From: Trochalopteron elliotii
Taxonomy: Eukaryota > Chordata > Aves > Passeriformes > Leiothrichidae
DNA: 64,000 nt
Assembly: GCA_024734555.1 (NCBI GenBank)
Contig: JANPWX010000081.1
Location: 3,000,825 to 3,064,824 of the forward strand
Reading direction: 5' to 3'
The translations under genes were made by a program, and so were the position numbers. The notes under the pieces are model-generated. The model was not told the origin of the DNA and ran no database searches. It worked only from the letters and a program-made list of their open reading frames with translations. The first letter of the stretch is position 1, and each line of letters opens with the position of its first letter. This document shows, piece by piece, positions 53,309 to 64,000 of the stretch.

Positions 53309-54477
53309 CATTGCATACATCATTCAGAACTACTTTCAATGAAGGATTTCATATCTATAACATTAAGTGAAGATTAAGAAATATTAGTATTCATGCTAGG
53401 ACAGTTACCTATTATAAACATCGATTTTTATTTCAACTCAGTGCCAACTCATCAGCTCTACTGAGAGGAGCTGTGTTTCCTTAATATAGATTCACTACAG
53501 AAAAATAAGAAAAACATCTATTTGTCATTCTTTTTACAGCTGTTCTTTTCCAGTCTAGACAACTCAAGGCAAGTGTGACATTTCACAAGATCATAAACTA
53601 CACTGAAGAAACATATTGTCATTCTATCCCGATGTTTTTGCAACAGTAAAGAAGACTAATTTTCTTTGTAGCCTAATGCTTTTTAGAGGCACCTTAACCA
53701 ATCTGCATAGATATTTTGATCACATTCGTCCTAATAGAGAAACAGAGTGAACAGATATTGGAATTTCAGTTTGGCCTTCTATCTTGGAGGATGTACAAAA
53801 GACCAGGTGAAAATATTCAGCATAGAAAACTCATAAGCCAGCAGAGAAAGGGAAGGAAGGAAAAATATGTTAAAATGAATGTTAAAATGTATGGATAATT
53901 TATTGGGAGAGGAAAGAGAGAAGAAATGAGGATTCAGCTAAAAAGACTACTGATAAAATGTCAGCCAACAAGGCTGAAACTATTACACTGTGGCTTTGAC
54001 AGCTACTAAAAACCTGTACATGAACCAAAGGAAATTCACTGAAATTAGAGCATAATGGTTAAGAATGAATCAAAAAATGTTATATCCATTAATTCTCAGG
54101 AAGTTCAGATACCACAATACAAAACAGTTCTATGTGAACACAGTAGAGAACATACACCTTCTTTCCCTGCTTAAATCAGGTATAATTCCTATTTTCTTCA
54201 TACTCCTCCTTTAATTTATTATGAATACAACTTCTTTGTGCACTCTTTAGCTTCTTTAATGTTTTCACACCCCAAAATTTGAATCTGGTTACCTGCTCAC
54301 TCTACAGTTCACAGTTACACTGTAGAATTCCTGCGCATATAAAATCCTAATGTGTAAAAGGATAAAAGGGGATTTATAAAGATTAATGGTGGGAAGGTAT
54401 TCAGATGGATCTGAGCACGAGTATCCTGAGGCAGTGTTTAGCTTCAGTAATGACTAATTACTGACATGCAGATGCTG

Positions 54478-54608
54478 AGATGAGCTCAGTTGGTCAGAGC
54501 ATGGTGCTAAAAACACCTGACATTGTGGGTTCAGTCTCTGTGCGGAGTATTTCCTTAAGAGGTGGACTCAATGATCCTTGTGAGCCCCTTACAAATCAGA
54601 ATACTGGG
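54478..54608 (+). mobile_element. tRNA-Ile-derived SINE with CR1-like tail (TguSINE1-like)
   Basis: The head contains tgagctcagttgg at 54481-54493, matching the RNA polymerase III A box, then agagcatggtgctaaaaac, the diverged anticodon arm of a tRNA-Ile. A B-box-like ggttcagtctc follows at 54528-54538. The second half (cttaagaggtggactcaatg, then gatccttgtgagccccttac) is CR1-3'-end-like, explaining mobilisation by CR1 machinery. This two-part structure is what I know as TguSINE1 from the zebra finch. The anticodon loop and B box carry substitutions, so it is a SINE copy and not a working tRNA gene. Exact ends are uncertain and no clear target-site duplication was seen. Confidence 0.85.
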
Positions 54609-55663
54609 TGAATCTCATGCTGGCATCTACCATCCACTGTGCAATGGATCTTTAGGCTAATTTGGTGAGCATGAAGATCAAGAAAACCAGAATGACTACA
54701 GTGTTCTGCTCCTTTTACTCAGCTCACAAAACAAATATTCTTTGGCCAACACAAGAACCAAAAAGAAAGTTATTTCTGAGAATTTTGAGAAGTGAGGAAT
54801 GAGTTGGCTACTCCCCTAATATTTGCAACACCTAACAACTAACTTAGCAACCACATAAATAGTGTCTTTGTTATTTTGGTATTTCTACATCGCTAATTGT
54901 CAGGCATTCTTCATCAGCATCATCAGCTTGATGACAATGACACACAGAGGTTAAATCATTTGGATATCTGATTAGCTGTCAGAAACAATGATTCTATTAC
55001 ATTCAGGCTCCACCTAACATTTCAGCAGGACCCAGAGGGTTTGCAACCAAATACCAGTTTTGGAAATTAAAAATATTGCCATTCTTATAATGAAAGAACT
55101 TGAAAATCATGCAGAAGGCAGCTACATTAATAAAAGTAACATGGAAACAATTTACAATTAATTCAAAACAATTTACAAAGGTCAAATTGGCATGACTGTG
55201 ACATTTTAAGCAATGGAAATGGACGTCTTAAAATTTTGCATGCTTCTATTTTACTTTCCAGTAATAAGGAAATTGAATGAATTTCAGGTCTTTGACATGT
55301 TTCCTCTATTGAAAATTAGGTCTTAAATAGAAAATAACTTTGGTAATACACAATTCTCCATATTAACTTGTTTAACAGCTAAGGAAATCATTATGCATAA
55401 AAAAAAAATCATTCTTTTTAAATTATTTCTGTTCTAACTGTAGCCAAATGTGATACTCAAGGACATGAAGAAAGTTTAAGATAGCTTCTAAACTCTGTTT
55501 GTTCATATAATCAGGCAAGCAGATAGTATTTAATAGAATGTAATGCAGATATTTGTTCCCTGCTAGGTTTTACACATGGTAAGAAGCTACCCAGAACACA
55601 GATTGACCGGATGCTGAAATTTTGGACTAAGCAAAGTTAGCCAAACTACAAACTTAAACAGAG

Positions 55664-55678
55664 AACCCTAACCCTAAC
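55664..55678. repeat. Short telomere-like motif, 2.5 copies of CCCTAA
   Basis: The 15 bases aaccctaaccctaac match the vertebrate telomere repeat on the C-rich strand. Too short to show more than chance or a repair scar. Confidence 0.6.
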
Positions 55679-58600
55679 ATTTCCTATTTCACCATGAAGT
55701 TAGGTGTGTTCATGAGAAAACAATTTTCAGTGCTAACAGTAAATATATTGAAAGAAGTACTCAGTGAGATAAAGAAAGAAGTACGATAGAGAAGCAATAT
55801 GAAGACAAAATTTTAAAACTGACTACAATGTGGCTTAAGTTATCTTCAAGTAGAAGCAAGTATTTACACAGTAAAAAAAAAAAAAATATGTTACTAAATG
55901 GAAATAGGACAATGTTTCTATAAAAGTGCATTCACACTACAAGAGAGCTGTAATTATATTATATGGATACTAGTCAGAGAAACGCACGCTCTCTGCTTTA
56001 TTTTTTGAATATTTTTTGCTGTCATCTTTGCCTTGTACAACACAAATCTCACACAAAATATGTAACATTCAATCAGCCAATAAAACAGGTCATCATCAGG
56101 ACTTATATATTTAAAATATTAGAAAAGGTTATAGTCTCAGAAGCAAACAGTTAAGTCATCTTCCTTTTGGTTGTTGATTTATTTAAATGCACTCGATTTA
56201 AGGTGAGCATTTAAGGGTCCGCTGGTTTTTATTTTAAAATGGAACAGATGTACACCTACTTTTCAATGTACTGCACTGTCAAGACATTCCCCACAGCACT
56301 CCTTGTAGTTCAAGACTCTGCTAGAACACAGAGGAGCCTACTTTATCTTTCAACGTTGAAAAATATAAATAAAATAATACTGTACATACAGAAAGGAATA
56401 TGAGAAGAAAAAGAAAGTACTTTGCTATTTCACAGACATTGGGCAGCCAAGTCTCCATTCTGGCTGGAAGGAGGTGAAAAATCAGTGTCATTGCTTGAAA
56501 TGATGCATGTTACTGGATTATTCTCATTAGTGAGGATTACAGTCTTGGCAGTCTAAGCAATGTAGATTGAAATGACTGCAAAAAGTATAATGCCAGCACC
56601 AAGAAATAAGTAAATTATGGAATTATAGTCCTTTATCAGTCTGTAAAGCTTAATAGCATTCCCAAGCTTTTATTTAATTTAATTTATATTTTCCATAGAA
56701 CTTTACATCTTTGAAAATGTTTCTATTCTAAGGAACACACAGTTACTATGATTGCAGTGAAAGTAGCAGATCAAAACCCTCAAAAGTTGCCTTTGATTTT
56801 TCCTTCAGGCCTTGACAGAAACATAAGCATTCTACAAGTTTAAAAGTTGAGATTAGATATTACTTTACAGAATTAATTATTTTAATATTAAATGCTGCTT
56901 TAGAAAATTAATTAATGCTGTAAAAAGCATTTAAGGTATTGAAATGCTGTGCACTTACTTACACCATACAGTTATGAATGTAGATCAATTAATACTTATT
57001 CTAGAATATTGAAATTTAGCTAGAAATCTGATAGGGAGACTTTCTATGCACATTCAGAGGACTAAAATTACCAAGACATCAATGGGGTGATTCAGAAGCA
57101 GTTGCAAATAGTAAATCATCATGAGGTACTTTTCAAAGGCATCCATATTCGAGTTTTGCAGTATTTGTATTGAAGTGAAATGTATCTTAAGACTACCCAA
57201 ACCACCAGTTCAAACACACAGGCATACACACATATACCCAAGGGTACACATGGTTAAAGTACTGAAGTTTCTGCAGGGGGTTCTGACCTTCAGATAAATC
57301 AGAGGTCTGCAACTGCTTGGCTGTGATAGAAGTGAAATATTTACCCATATGATGTTCATTTGTGCAAGTGTTCAGGCAGCCACATCTCTACAGAACTGGT
57401 ACATTAGCACAGCTTTCCATATAATTCTGAAAGATGGCACATACATCCAGTGACGTTTGATGACATTTATTAAACTGTTCAAGCAAGTGTTCACCTCCCT
57501 TCTAAGTATTCCTGGAGATCATTTTCAGTTCTAACGACACTAAAGTGAGCATTAAATCTGGTTCTTGTTCCTTAATTCATTATTTATTCCAGGAACATAA
57601 ACTTTAACCTATATGTGTAAGCAGCTCTTTTTAACTTCTATAGTGTGTATTACACTGCAGCTGGGTTTTTCTTTTCAATGCTATTACTAGCTGTCATCTT
57701 CACTTTACAAACTGCAATTAGGCCTGGTGATTAAAATACATTAACTACATTTCTGAGAGCTGCTACATGTAACAAAGACCATGGAGATTGTGTGTGTTCT
57801 TCCTACCCCTGACTATTTTTTGGCAAACTATTCTCCTCGACCATTAAGTATTGCCTCTACATTTCTCTGCAAGATGTATACACAAGGTACAGGAGACCTG
57901 TAATGAAATAGTCATCTCCCAACAAATATTTAAAGTAACGAGTCCAACCATTCAGAACTTTTTGGTTACTTCACAAATGTATTAGGAGTAGAAATTCTTT
58001 GAAAAATCTGACCATTTATCTGAAGACTGAAAATGCCTGAATGTGTTAAGCATATATTGTGTTAACATATTTTATGTATTCACCCTCCACCACCTTTAAC
58101 ACTTCAAGGCAATGCCTCTTGCTCTGTATTTTGCACCTTACTAAAAACTCACTGTTCCTGTGAGAAGCCAGGTAAGCACTGCCACCTCTGCCACTTCTGC
58201 GTCTGCAAACACACTGGTACAAAAAGTCTCACCAGCCAAAAGTTGTTCCACATATATTCTGCACCACAGCTAATACTCAAGTATCCAAAACAAGTCCACC
58301 CAATTTTTTCTCTACAAGGTGGGCTGACATGCTGACCTCTGCTGCACTACTCCCACAAATCTACCCAGAAAAGATGCCAATAGAATACAGAGTGCTCCAA
58401 AATTGCACCAGTGATGGCACAGAGATCTACAAGCAAGCCATTAAATGAAGACAATATGGACACAAATATGCTAAGCACTCTTCAGAATGCATTTACATGC
58501 AAGTTGAGCTAACTGAAATGCTTGAGGAAGGCCTAGACTCTAGATTAGGTATGATGCCCCTCCTCCAAAATTAGTAATTAGGGTCTTCTTCCTTACTATT

Positions 58601-59513
58601 GCACATGAAGCAGGGAGCAGCCTGGCTACCAGCCCTAGAGCTTCATTCCAGCCACTTATTCCCATGTGAAGGAGTGTAAAATGGTTTTGCATTCATGAGA
58701 GACATGTACATAAATTAAGTTGGATTTTATTTGTGGCCCCTTTTTGCTGTCATTTTGGTTTTGGCTTTTATAACTTACAATAACAGGTAAGGAAAGGACA
58801 TTTTATTCTTAATTTACATGAAGAGTTATTAACACAGTTGTTAAAATGACTGTGTAAGGTCATGGTTGTTCAATAATTAAATGAATGGAAATACCCTGAG
58901 TCAAAGGGCAAATCCATCTATAGAGCTGCTATCAAGGAGAAGCATTGCTGAAAATACAATTTGTTCTTTTATAACAAGTAAGAAAACCATATATTGATTC
59001 AAATGTTATCTCTCGTCTGGACAGAGCACCATTGTTACATTTAATTAACACAATGAAATTTCCCAGTCTATTCTATTAGTTGTTTAATATGGTTAGAATG
59101 AAGTTAAATAAGTGCTTTAAGTCCTTACAAAATGTAAAATAAAAACTGAGCAGTAGTGACATTTCTTGACATCACAAAGCATTTTTTCATTTATTTTAAA
59201 TACTTCATTTTTCTGTAATATTTCCCTTCCTAACTAGCAGAGAAGCAACATACTTAATTATGATGTACTTCATATACTAATAGTTATCAAAAGCAACAAT
59301 TATTATTTCTTGATTCCATTAAAACAGACACAGCTAAGCTTCCAACATCACTGTACTAGTCTCCTTACTAATAAACACATTATACAGGACAAGATTTTCT
59401 AATGAGGTGATAGTACTCTTGCTTTCTCTGCAAGAAGTGCAAACTAATAAGATTCAAGAGTCACTGCCCAACAGAAGAAAAATAACTTCTGTATGTTAAG
59501 CACATGTATTACC

Positions 59514-59565
59514 TATTACTAAACGAAAAACTACGTATTACTAAATGAAAAATTACACATTACTA
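59514..59565. repeat. Imperfect tandem repeat, 22-bp unit, about 2.3 copies
   Basis: Units begin tattactaaacgaaaaacta at 59514 and tattactaaatgaaaaatta at 59536, followed by a partial third copy starting cattacta. A few substitutions between copies. Confidence 0.85.
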
Positions 59566-62500
59566 TTTTCAAAGGCCCTTTTTCTCAAATCCTACATGAA
59601 GAAATGGTATCAAAACTTCAGCTACTTAAAATGTGCTGGTTTAGTCACTGATGAGATGTGCAGAAAAGCTATTTTTTTTATTACTTATTTTTGATTTTCG
59701 TGTATATATGCGTATGTATGTTTCAGGACGGCTAGAAAGCAGAGCTCATGGTCTAATCCAGTTTGCCACATCTGTATCACCAACTAGACCCTCTCTAAGC
59801 TGTGTGTGCCAGACTTCACTTCAGTCCAGCTTAGTCAAGTTTATCCCTGCATGCATTAAGCTGGTGAGACAAAACTCTGTTCAGAGGAGGATTTTCCTGC
59901 AGCACAGCCAAGACAAAAGCCAGGGGAGCAGGCAGACAAAAGCTGTGACTTAGCTCTTGCTTTGCTCTCCCAGTATTTCTTTTTTCCCTTGAGGTGGCTG
60001 GAAGGAAGACACCATTTCCTGAGCAGCCAGGAGTAAATTTGTCTTTGGTTCACAACAGTTGGTTTTGCTTGCAACATCAGTGGAAAAGAAAAGTAAACCA
60101 GGACCTTTCATAAACAATCAACAAATAGAAAACTGCCCAAGATCTGTAAGTGGCCTAATACTACTCTGAAATGACACCTGATTACATATCAATCAAGAAG
60201 TGAATGCTAATTGCTAAGGTATCTGTCATATGAAAACAAGTCCTGTCACTATTCATTCCATTTCAAAACTCCAACTGGATGATATATTTGTACTGTCAGT
60301 ATTTAGGCACTCAAGCTTTACCATTGCAAATGCTCCTGATAGAGAGTAAGGCAACCCCCTCAGTTTTGTTTATTCTGTGTAAAGCTCCAACTGAATTCTA
60401 CAGCTTAAAATGTAGCCCAAAAAACATAATTGGAAATACATATTAATGCTGGATAATTCAAAATTTACTTTGAGATGAGGAACTAGTGCTCCTCATTTCA
60501 AAATACAAATTCAGAACTACCAATATTTGTAAATCCTCAATGTGTTAATAATTATTCACTGAAATTTCAGTAATTGTGGATGATGACTGTGTTGAAAAAT
60601 TTTGTAGTCTGTTCATAAACAAAGGCCTCCCAAAGCTAAGTAAAGCATTTTAAGCAGATGTATACAATTTAACAGTGCCAGAAATAGTAACCTTTTAACT
60701 AATCACTTACTTAAAATAGCTACTTTTCCTAAACATAAAGCAATCCCATTACTTCAGCCTATATAAACCTCATTTTTGAAGTGGATACAGACTTTACTGT
60801 GGCCTTACTTTGTCTTTGTTTTCAACATATCTGAAACCATCTCAGCGAACCTAAGTGAAGAAATTTAGTTGATACCTGTACAGAAAGACAATAGAATTTG
60901 GCTTCCCATGTCAAAACCTGTCACAAGATACCTTCAAAAATTAAGAACTATTATAGTGATTAATTTGCTACACTGATTTACAACAGCAAATATGCAGATA
61001 TAATCTGCCAGTACCACTTACATAATGCATCATCAATAAACAAAATGACATTAAAAAAAAAAGACTGAGATTTATGAAGTTACTCAGCCATCTGCGCTGT
61101 TAGGACTGCAGGCTTTCAGCAATATTTAAAACAGGCTAGCTAATACACATTCCTATATATAATGAAAAGTGGTGCTTGAGGGGTTTCTTGGACTAAAGTA
61201 TGTTATTTTATTAAAGAAGTTTTTGCATGAGAAGCAAGTATTCTACTGAATTGCATATACAAAATTAAACCATTTTACTAAAGTAATCTAAGTTTACATA
61301 TAAGATAAACACTGAAAGGAAAACACAGAATAAAATCTTGGTTGGAGCATCTCTGGAAACTTCTAATTTATTGAGCAGGTTTGTATTTCCCATCAGCATT
61401 TATTACGCATCTCAGAGTGATGTCTTTCAGCTTCAAGAATTTGAAGTTAGTTAAATTTCTGTGTCTATTCAGTCCCTTTTCATAACTGAGATTGTTATTA
61501 GCATAAAAAGGTAAGAATTAGGATTAAATTTTCTTCATATAATTTCAATAAATACTTATGAGTCAATTTATTTGATAGAATGCCAGGGTTTAGATAATTT
61601 TTCAAATAGAAATCTGCAGTTAAAACTGAATTAACACTTTAGCATATTAAAACAAGAAATAAATATAAAATAAAAAAGGTTTTAATATCACTGGCATCTC
61701 TTTGAAAATCATACTTTTTCGGACATATTTCCAGGAAGATTTAAATTCCTAAAAAGTTGGGGTTCTTTTTTTCCCCACTTAATGATTGTGATTTAGAAAA
61801 CTTGTTAGACTAAGTCTCCAGATGACATGTATTTCTTGTCAGTGTTTTAAAATTACAATAAAAATAGTTTATTGTAGGGACTTCAGGGTTTCCTAGAAAA
61901 TACATAGGGAGAGCTATTCTGAGAGGTCTCAGCTGGTCTCAAGCTCCAGGGGCCTGCAGGAATCCAGACACAGGAAAAAAAAAGGCTCGACAGCAAAAAA
62001 AGGCCCAGATTTACTGTGGCCTCATCTTGGTGTTACCTGTACCATACAAATACATGTAAGACACTCAGATCTGATGATCTCTGTTCCCTTCAAATCAACA
62101 GTGCTCCTGTACAGGAGGAAACTGGAGGGGCCAAAGGGAAACCTGGAGCTCAGCAAGGACACAAATGCCTCCAGATCAGCCCACCTGGACCAATGGCACA
62201 CGCTCCTCACTCCAGACCCAGAAGACCACAAGTCAGCTGACTCCCCAAAATAAAGCAAGTTTTAAAAGAACTGCTCCCTCATATAACATGTGTTTGGTGC
62301 AGGATGAACATAAGCCCACGTACACCGTCCATATTTCTGCAAGGACGTTTTTGTACATTCTCATAAATTCTTCAAGTCTTATCCAGGGCAAAACCGTGAT
62401 TTTGAAAAAGCCATGGCTTGGGACTAACCAAGATTAGGGGGAGCTACGTTTCCTCACACAATTTAACACCATTTCATAAATCTGTAATTTGCAATATCAC

Positions 62501-62709
62501 AATTGCCCATCTTGTATTATTATTCAACAGAGGAACACAAAGGGAAGCCCTGAAAAGGAAAAGCAACTAGGCAGGAAGATTATACTAAAACTTAGAATGC
62601 TCATCTCATAGGTGAAGAAATGGAAAATTATTCAAAAGGAGAGGAAAAACGGCATTGAAAACCAGATTGCTTTTGCTGTCTGTGATCCATTTTTCCAGCT
62701 ATTCATGAC

Positions 62710-62745
62710 TACACATGCTAAAATTATGCATGTTTAGCATGTGTA
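62710..62745. repeat. Perfect inverted repeat, 13-bp arms, 10-base loop
   Basis: The arm tacacatgctaaa at 62710-62722 is mirrored by tttagcatgtgta at 62733-62745. The loop holds atgcat. It could form a hairpin in DNA or pre-mRNA. Confidence 0.93.
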
Positions 62746-64000
62746 TTACCATAGCATCCTCTCTCTGGTTCTTAGCTTTCTTTTGCAGGGCTCTATCAGA
62801 GTACACTAAATAATTATGGTCTCTTTTTCATACCATTCCCAAAGTGCTTCCTTTTCCAGGCCTAATTAGTTCTGATATTCAACGTAATTAGTTGAATTTA
62901 GAAATTTTCTATGAAAAAAGGTTGTTCAGTGTCTCATCAGCTTATATCACGGAAAAGAATTCCACTGATAGTAAAATACCAACAATATATGTGAATTTTT
63001 CCAAAGCTACTTCTAAAAATTGAAATAACATAAAATTAATACAATTTTATACAATCGGTGGAATACAATTCAATCTACTTTATTTCTAATGGAAAGGGGA
63101 AGAACCCTCCAAAAAGCTAGGTTAAAGGGCTGTAAAATCCAACTTTTCTGAGACAGTAAAACATCAGATAAGGGGTCATAATAAAAGCATTCATTTGTGT
63201 AAAGTCACATATTCCTATATAAGTAAATAAATGAAAAAGCTGCACATGTCAGATTTCAAGGACAACACCAAATTACTGGCAAGGGAAAAAAAAAGTTGAT
63301 TGGTTTGTCTTTCTTTTTTCCAAATTACTGAAAAAAGAAAAAGGTCCAGAGTTCTTGGCTTGCTTTTTTTCTAATTGTTAGGGCAAAATTAATTTATTTA
63401 TGTGTTAATCAAGTTTCCAGTGCCTTTAAACAGCTGAGAATTTTACAGTGAAATATGAGCTCTGAAGTTGAGAAAGTTAATTGGTTTCACTGATGAAAAT
63501 AAGCCACTACCTCTGTGACCAGCCTGACCCGGTTTGGAGTTCTCCCCTGTAATAAAAGAGAACTTGTAGCGATAGAAATTAGCTTTGTTATCCACTCAAA
63601 GTCTCCAACCAAAACATGACATCCTAATGGCCAATTACAGTTCCACACCTGCTGTTGGGAGGAGGACCTCGGTAATACTTCATTTGAACAACAGCCACTT
63701 TAATGCTTTCTGAAAAATAAGGAATAGCTGAGCAGCCACTTCACCAAGCTGGATAAGCCACAGGAAGCCATTCCCAGGACTGGCCACAGAAGTCAGGGAA
63801 ATAGGAATGATTGTTTTGCCATTTATGGAAAGATACCTGAAATCCAACTTTTTCTAGTTTATACACAAAACCAGGAGTAGCAGTTCCAGCATCTCTTCCC
63901 TCTGGTTATCCAGAACATTCCCAGCCTAAAGACTCTCTCTAAACTCTTATTCTCTTCATGCTAATAGACATATTTAGAAAGAAATTAAGACAAAACCCAA

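Larger units (their letters stand above)
45301..54477. other. Intron 1 sequence, unique apart from low-complexity tracts
   Basis: Holds four A-, purine-, GT- or A/C-rich tracts listed separately. No exon, promoter or RNA gene recognised. Confidence 0.55.
41328..64000 (-). other. DMD: 3' part of DMD intron 1 (runs off the right edge)
   Basis: Sequence upstream of exon 2 in the gene's direction. No muscle (MLWWEEVED-type), cortical (MED) or Purkinje (MSEVSS-type) first exon with a following donor was found on the minus strand, so the promoters should lie beyond the right edge. The intron is at least 22,673 bp in this window. Inferred from the exon 2 call. Confidence 0.82.
54609..64000. other. 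Intron 1 sequence, no gene recognised
   Basis: Mostly AT-rich unique sequence. GC-richer patches at 61930-62260 (with an aataaa at 62247-62252) and 63520-63790 (with aataaa at 63551-63556) could be remnants of LTR elements, but I see no terminal repeats, primer-binding site or coding part to support this. Confidence 0.5.

Noticed and set aside
54478..54552. Functional tRNA-Ile gene
   Set aside because: Anticodon loop and arms are substituted and the sequence runs into a CR1-like tail, so it is a SINE head.
55664..55678. Interstitial telomere array
   Set aside because: Only two and a half repeat units, which does not exceed what chance or minor repair could leave.
61930..62260. Possible solo LTR with an AATAAA signal
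   Set aside because: No matching terminal inverted dinucleotides with target duplication, no second LTR and no retroviral coding trace could be identified.

Overview
The window is vertebrate nuclear DNA, AT-rich and almost entirely non-coding, and it looks avian, most likely from a songbird. It carries several CR1 retrotransposon fragments of different ages, the dominant LINE family of birds. At 54478-54608 there is a short element with a tRNA-Ile-like head and a CR1-like tail, the structure of the passerine SINE TguSINE1. There is no bacterial gene organisation, operon, CRISPR array or prokaryotic signal.

The key feature is one small exon on the minus strand at 41266-41327. It is 62 bp long and is flanked by a good acceptor (pyrimidine tract ending in cag) and a gt donor. 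Read with one base supplied by the preceding exon, it encodes EREDVQKKTFTKW followed by INAQFAK, the start of the first calponin-homology (actin-binding) domain of dystrophin. Length, phase and peptide all match exon 2 of DMD. The whole window is therefore best read as the interior of DMD, transcribed right to left: 41328-64000 is the 3' part of intron 1 (at least 22.7 kb here) and 1-41265 is the 5' part of intron 2 (at least 41.2 kb here). I found neither an upstream first exon nor exon 3. That fits the very large introns this gene is known for.

Layout by region. 1-41265 (intron 2) is mostly unique AT-rich sequence with: a CR1 3' end followed by a 24-base A run (2940-3084), an old CR1 ORF1 esterase-domain relic (4550-5440), a possible very old reverse-transcriptase relic (17560-17770), a younger truncated CR1 (20155-20770), another RT relic (21840-22070), a CR1 3' end (28500-28912), a 115-bp pure AAT microsatellite (29966-30080) and a well-supported RT relic (40145-40740). 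An AAAT microsatellite (41211-41255) begins only 10 nt inside intron 2 from the exon 2 donor. 41328-64000 (intron 1) holds a CR1 3' end (45139-45300), the SINE, A-rich and GT-rich low-complexity tracts, several short tandem duplications and a 13-bp hairpin.

Open reading frames longer than 60 codons are scattered throughout, but apart from the one crossing exon 2 and those inside CR1 relics they look like chance frames. I did not annotate them as genes. No previously undescribed system is evident. The most valuable result is the dystrophin exon hidden in an otherwise gene-free 64 kb.
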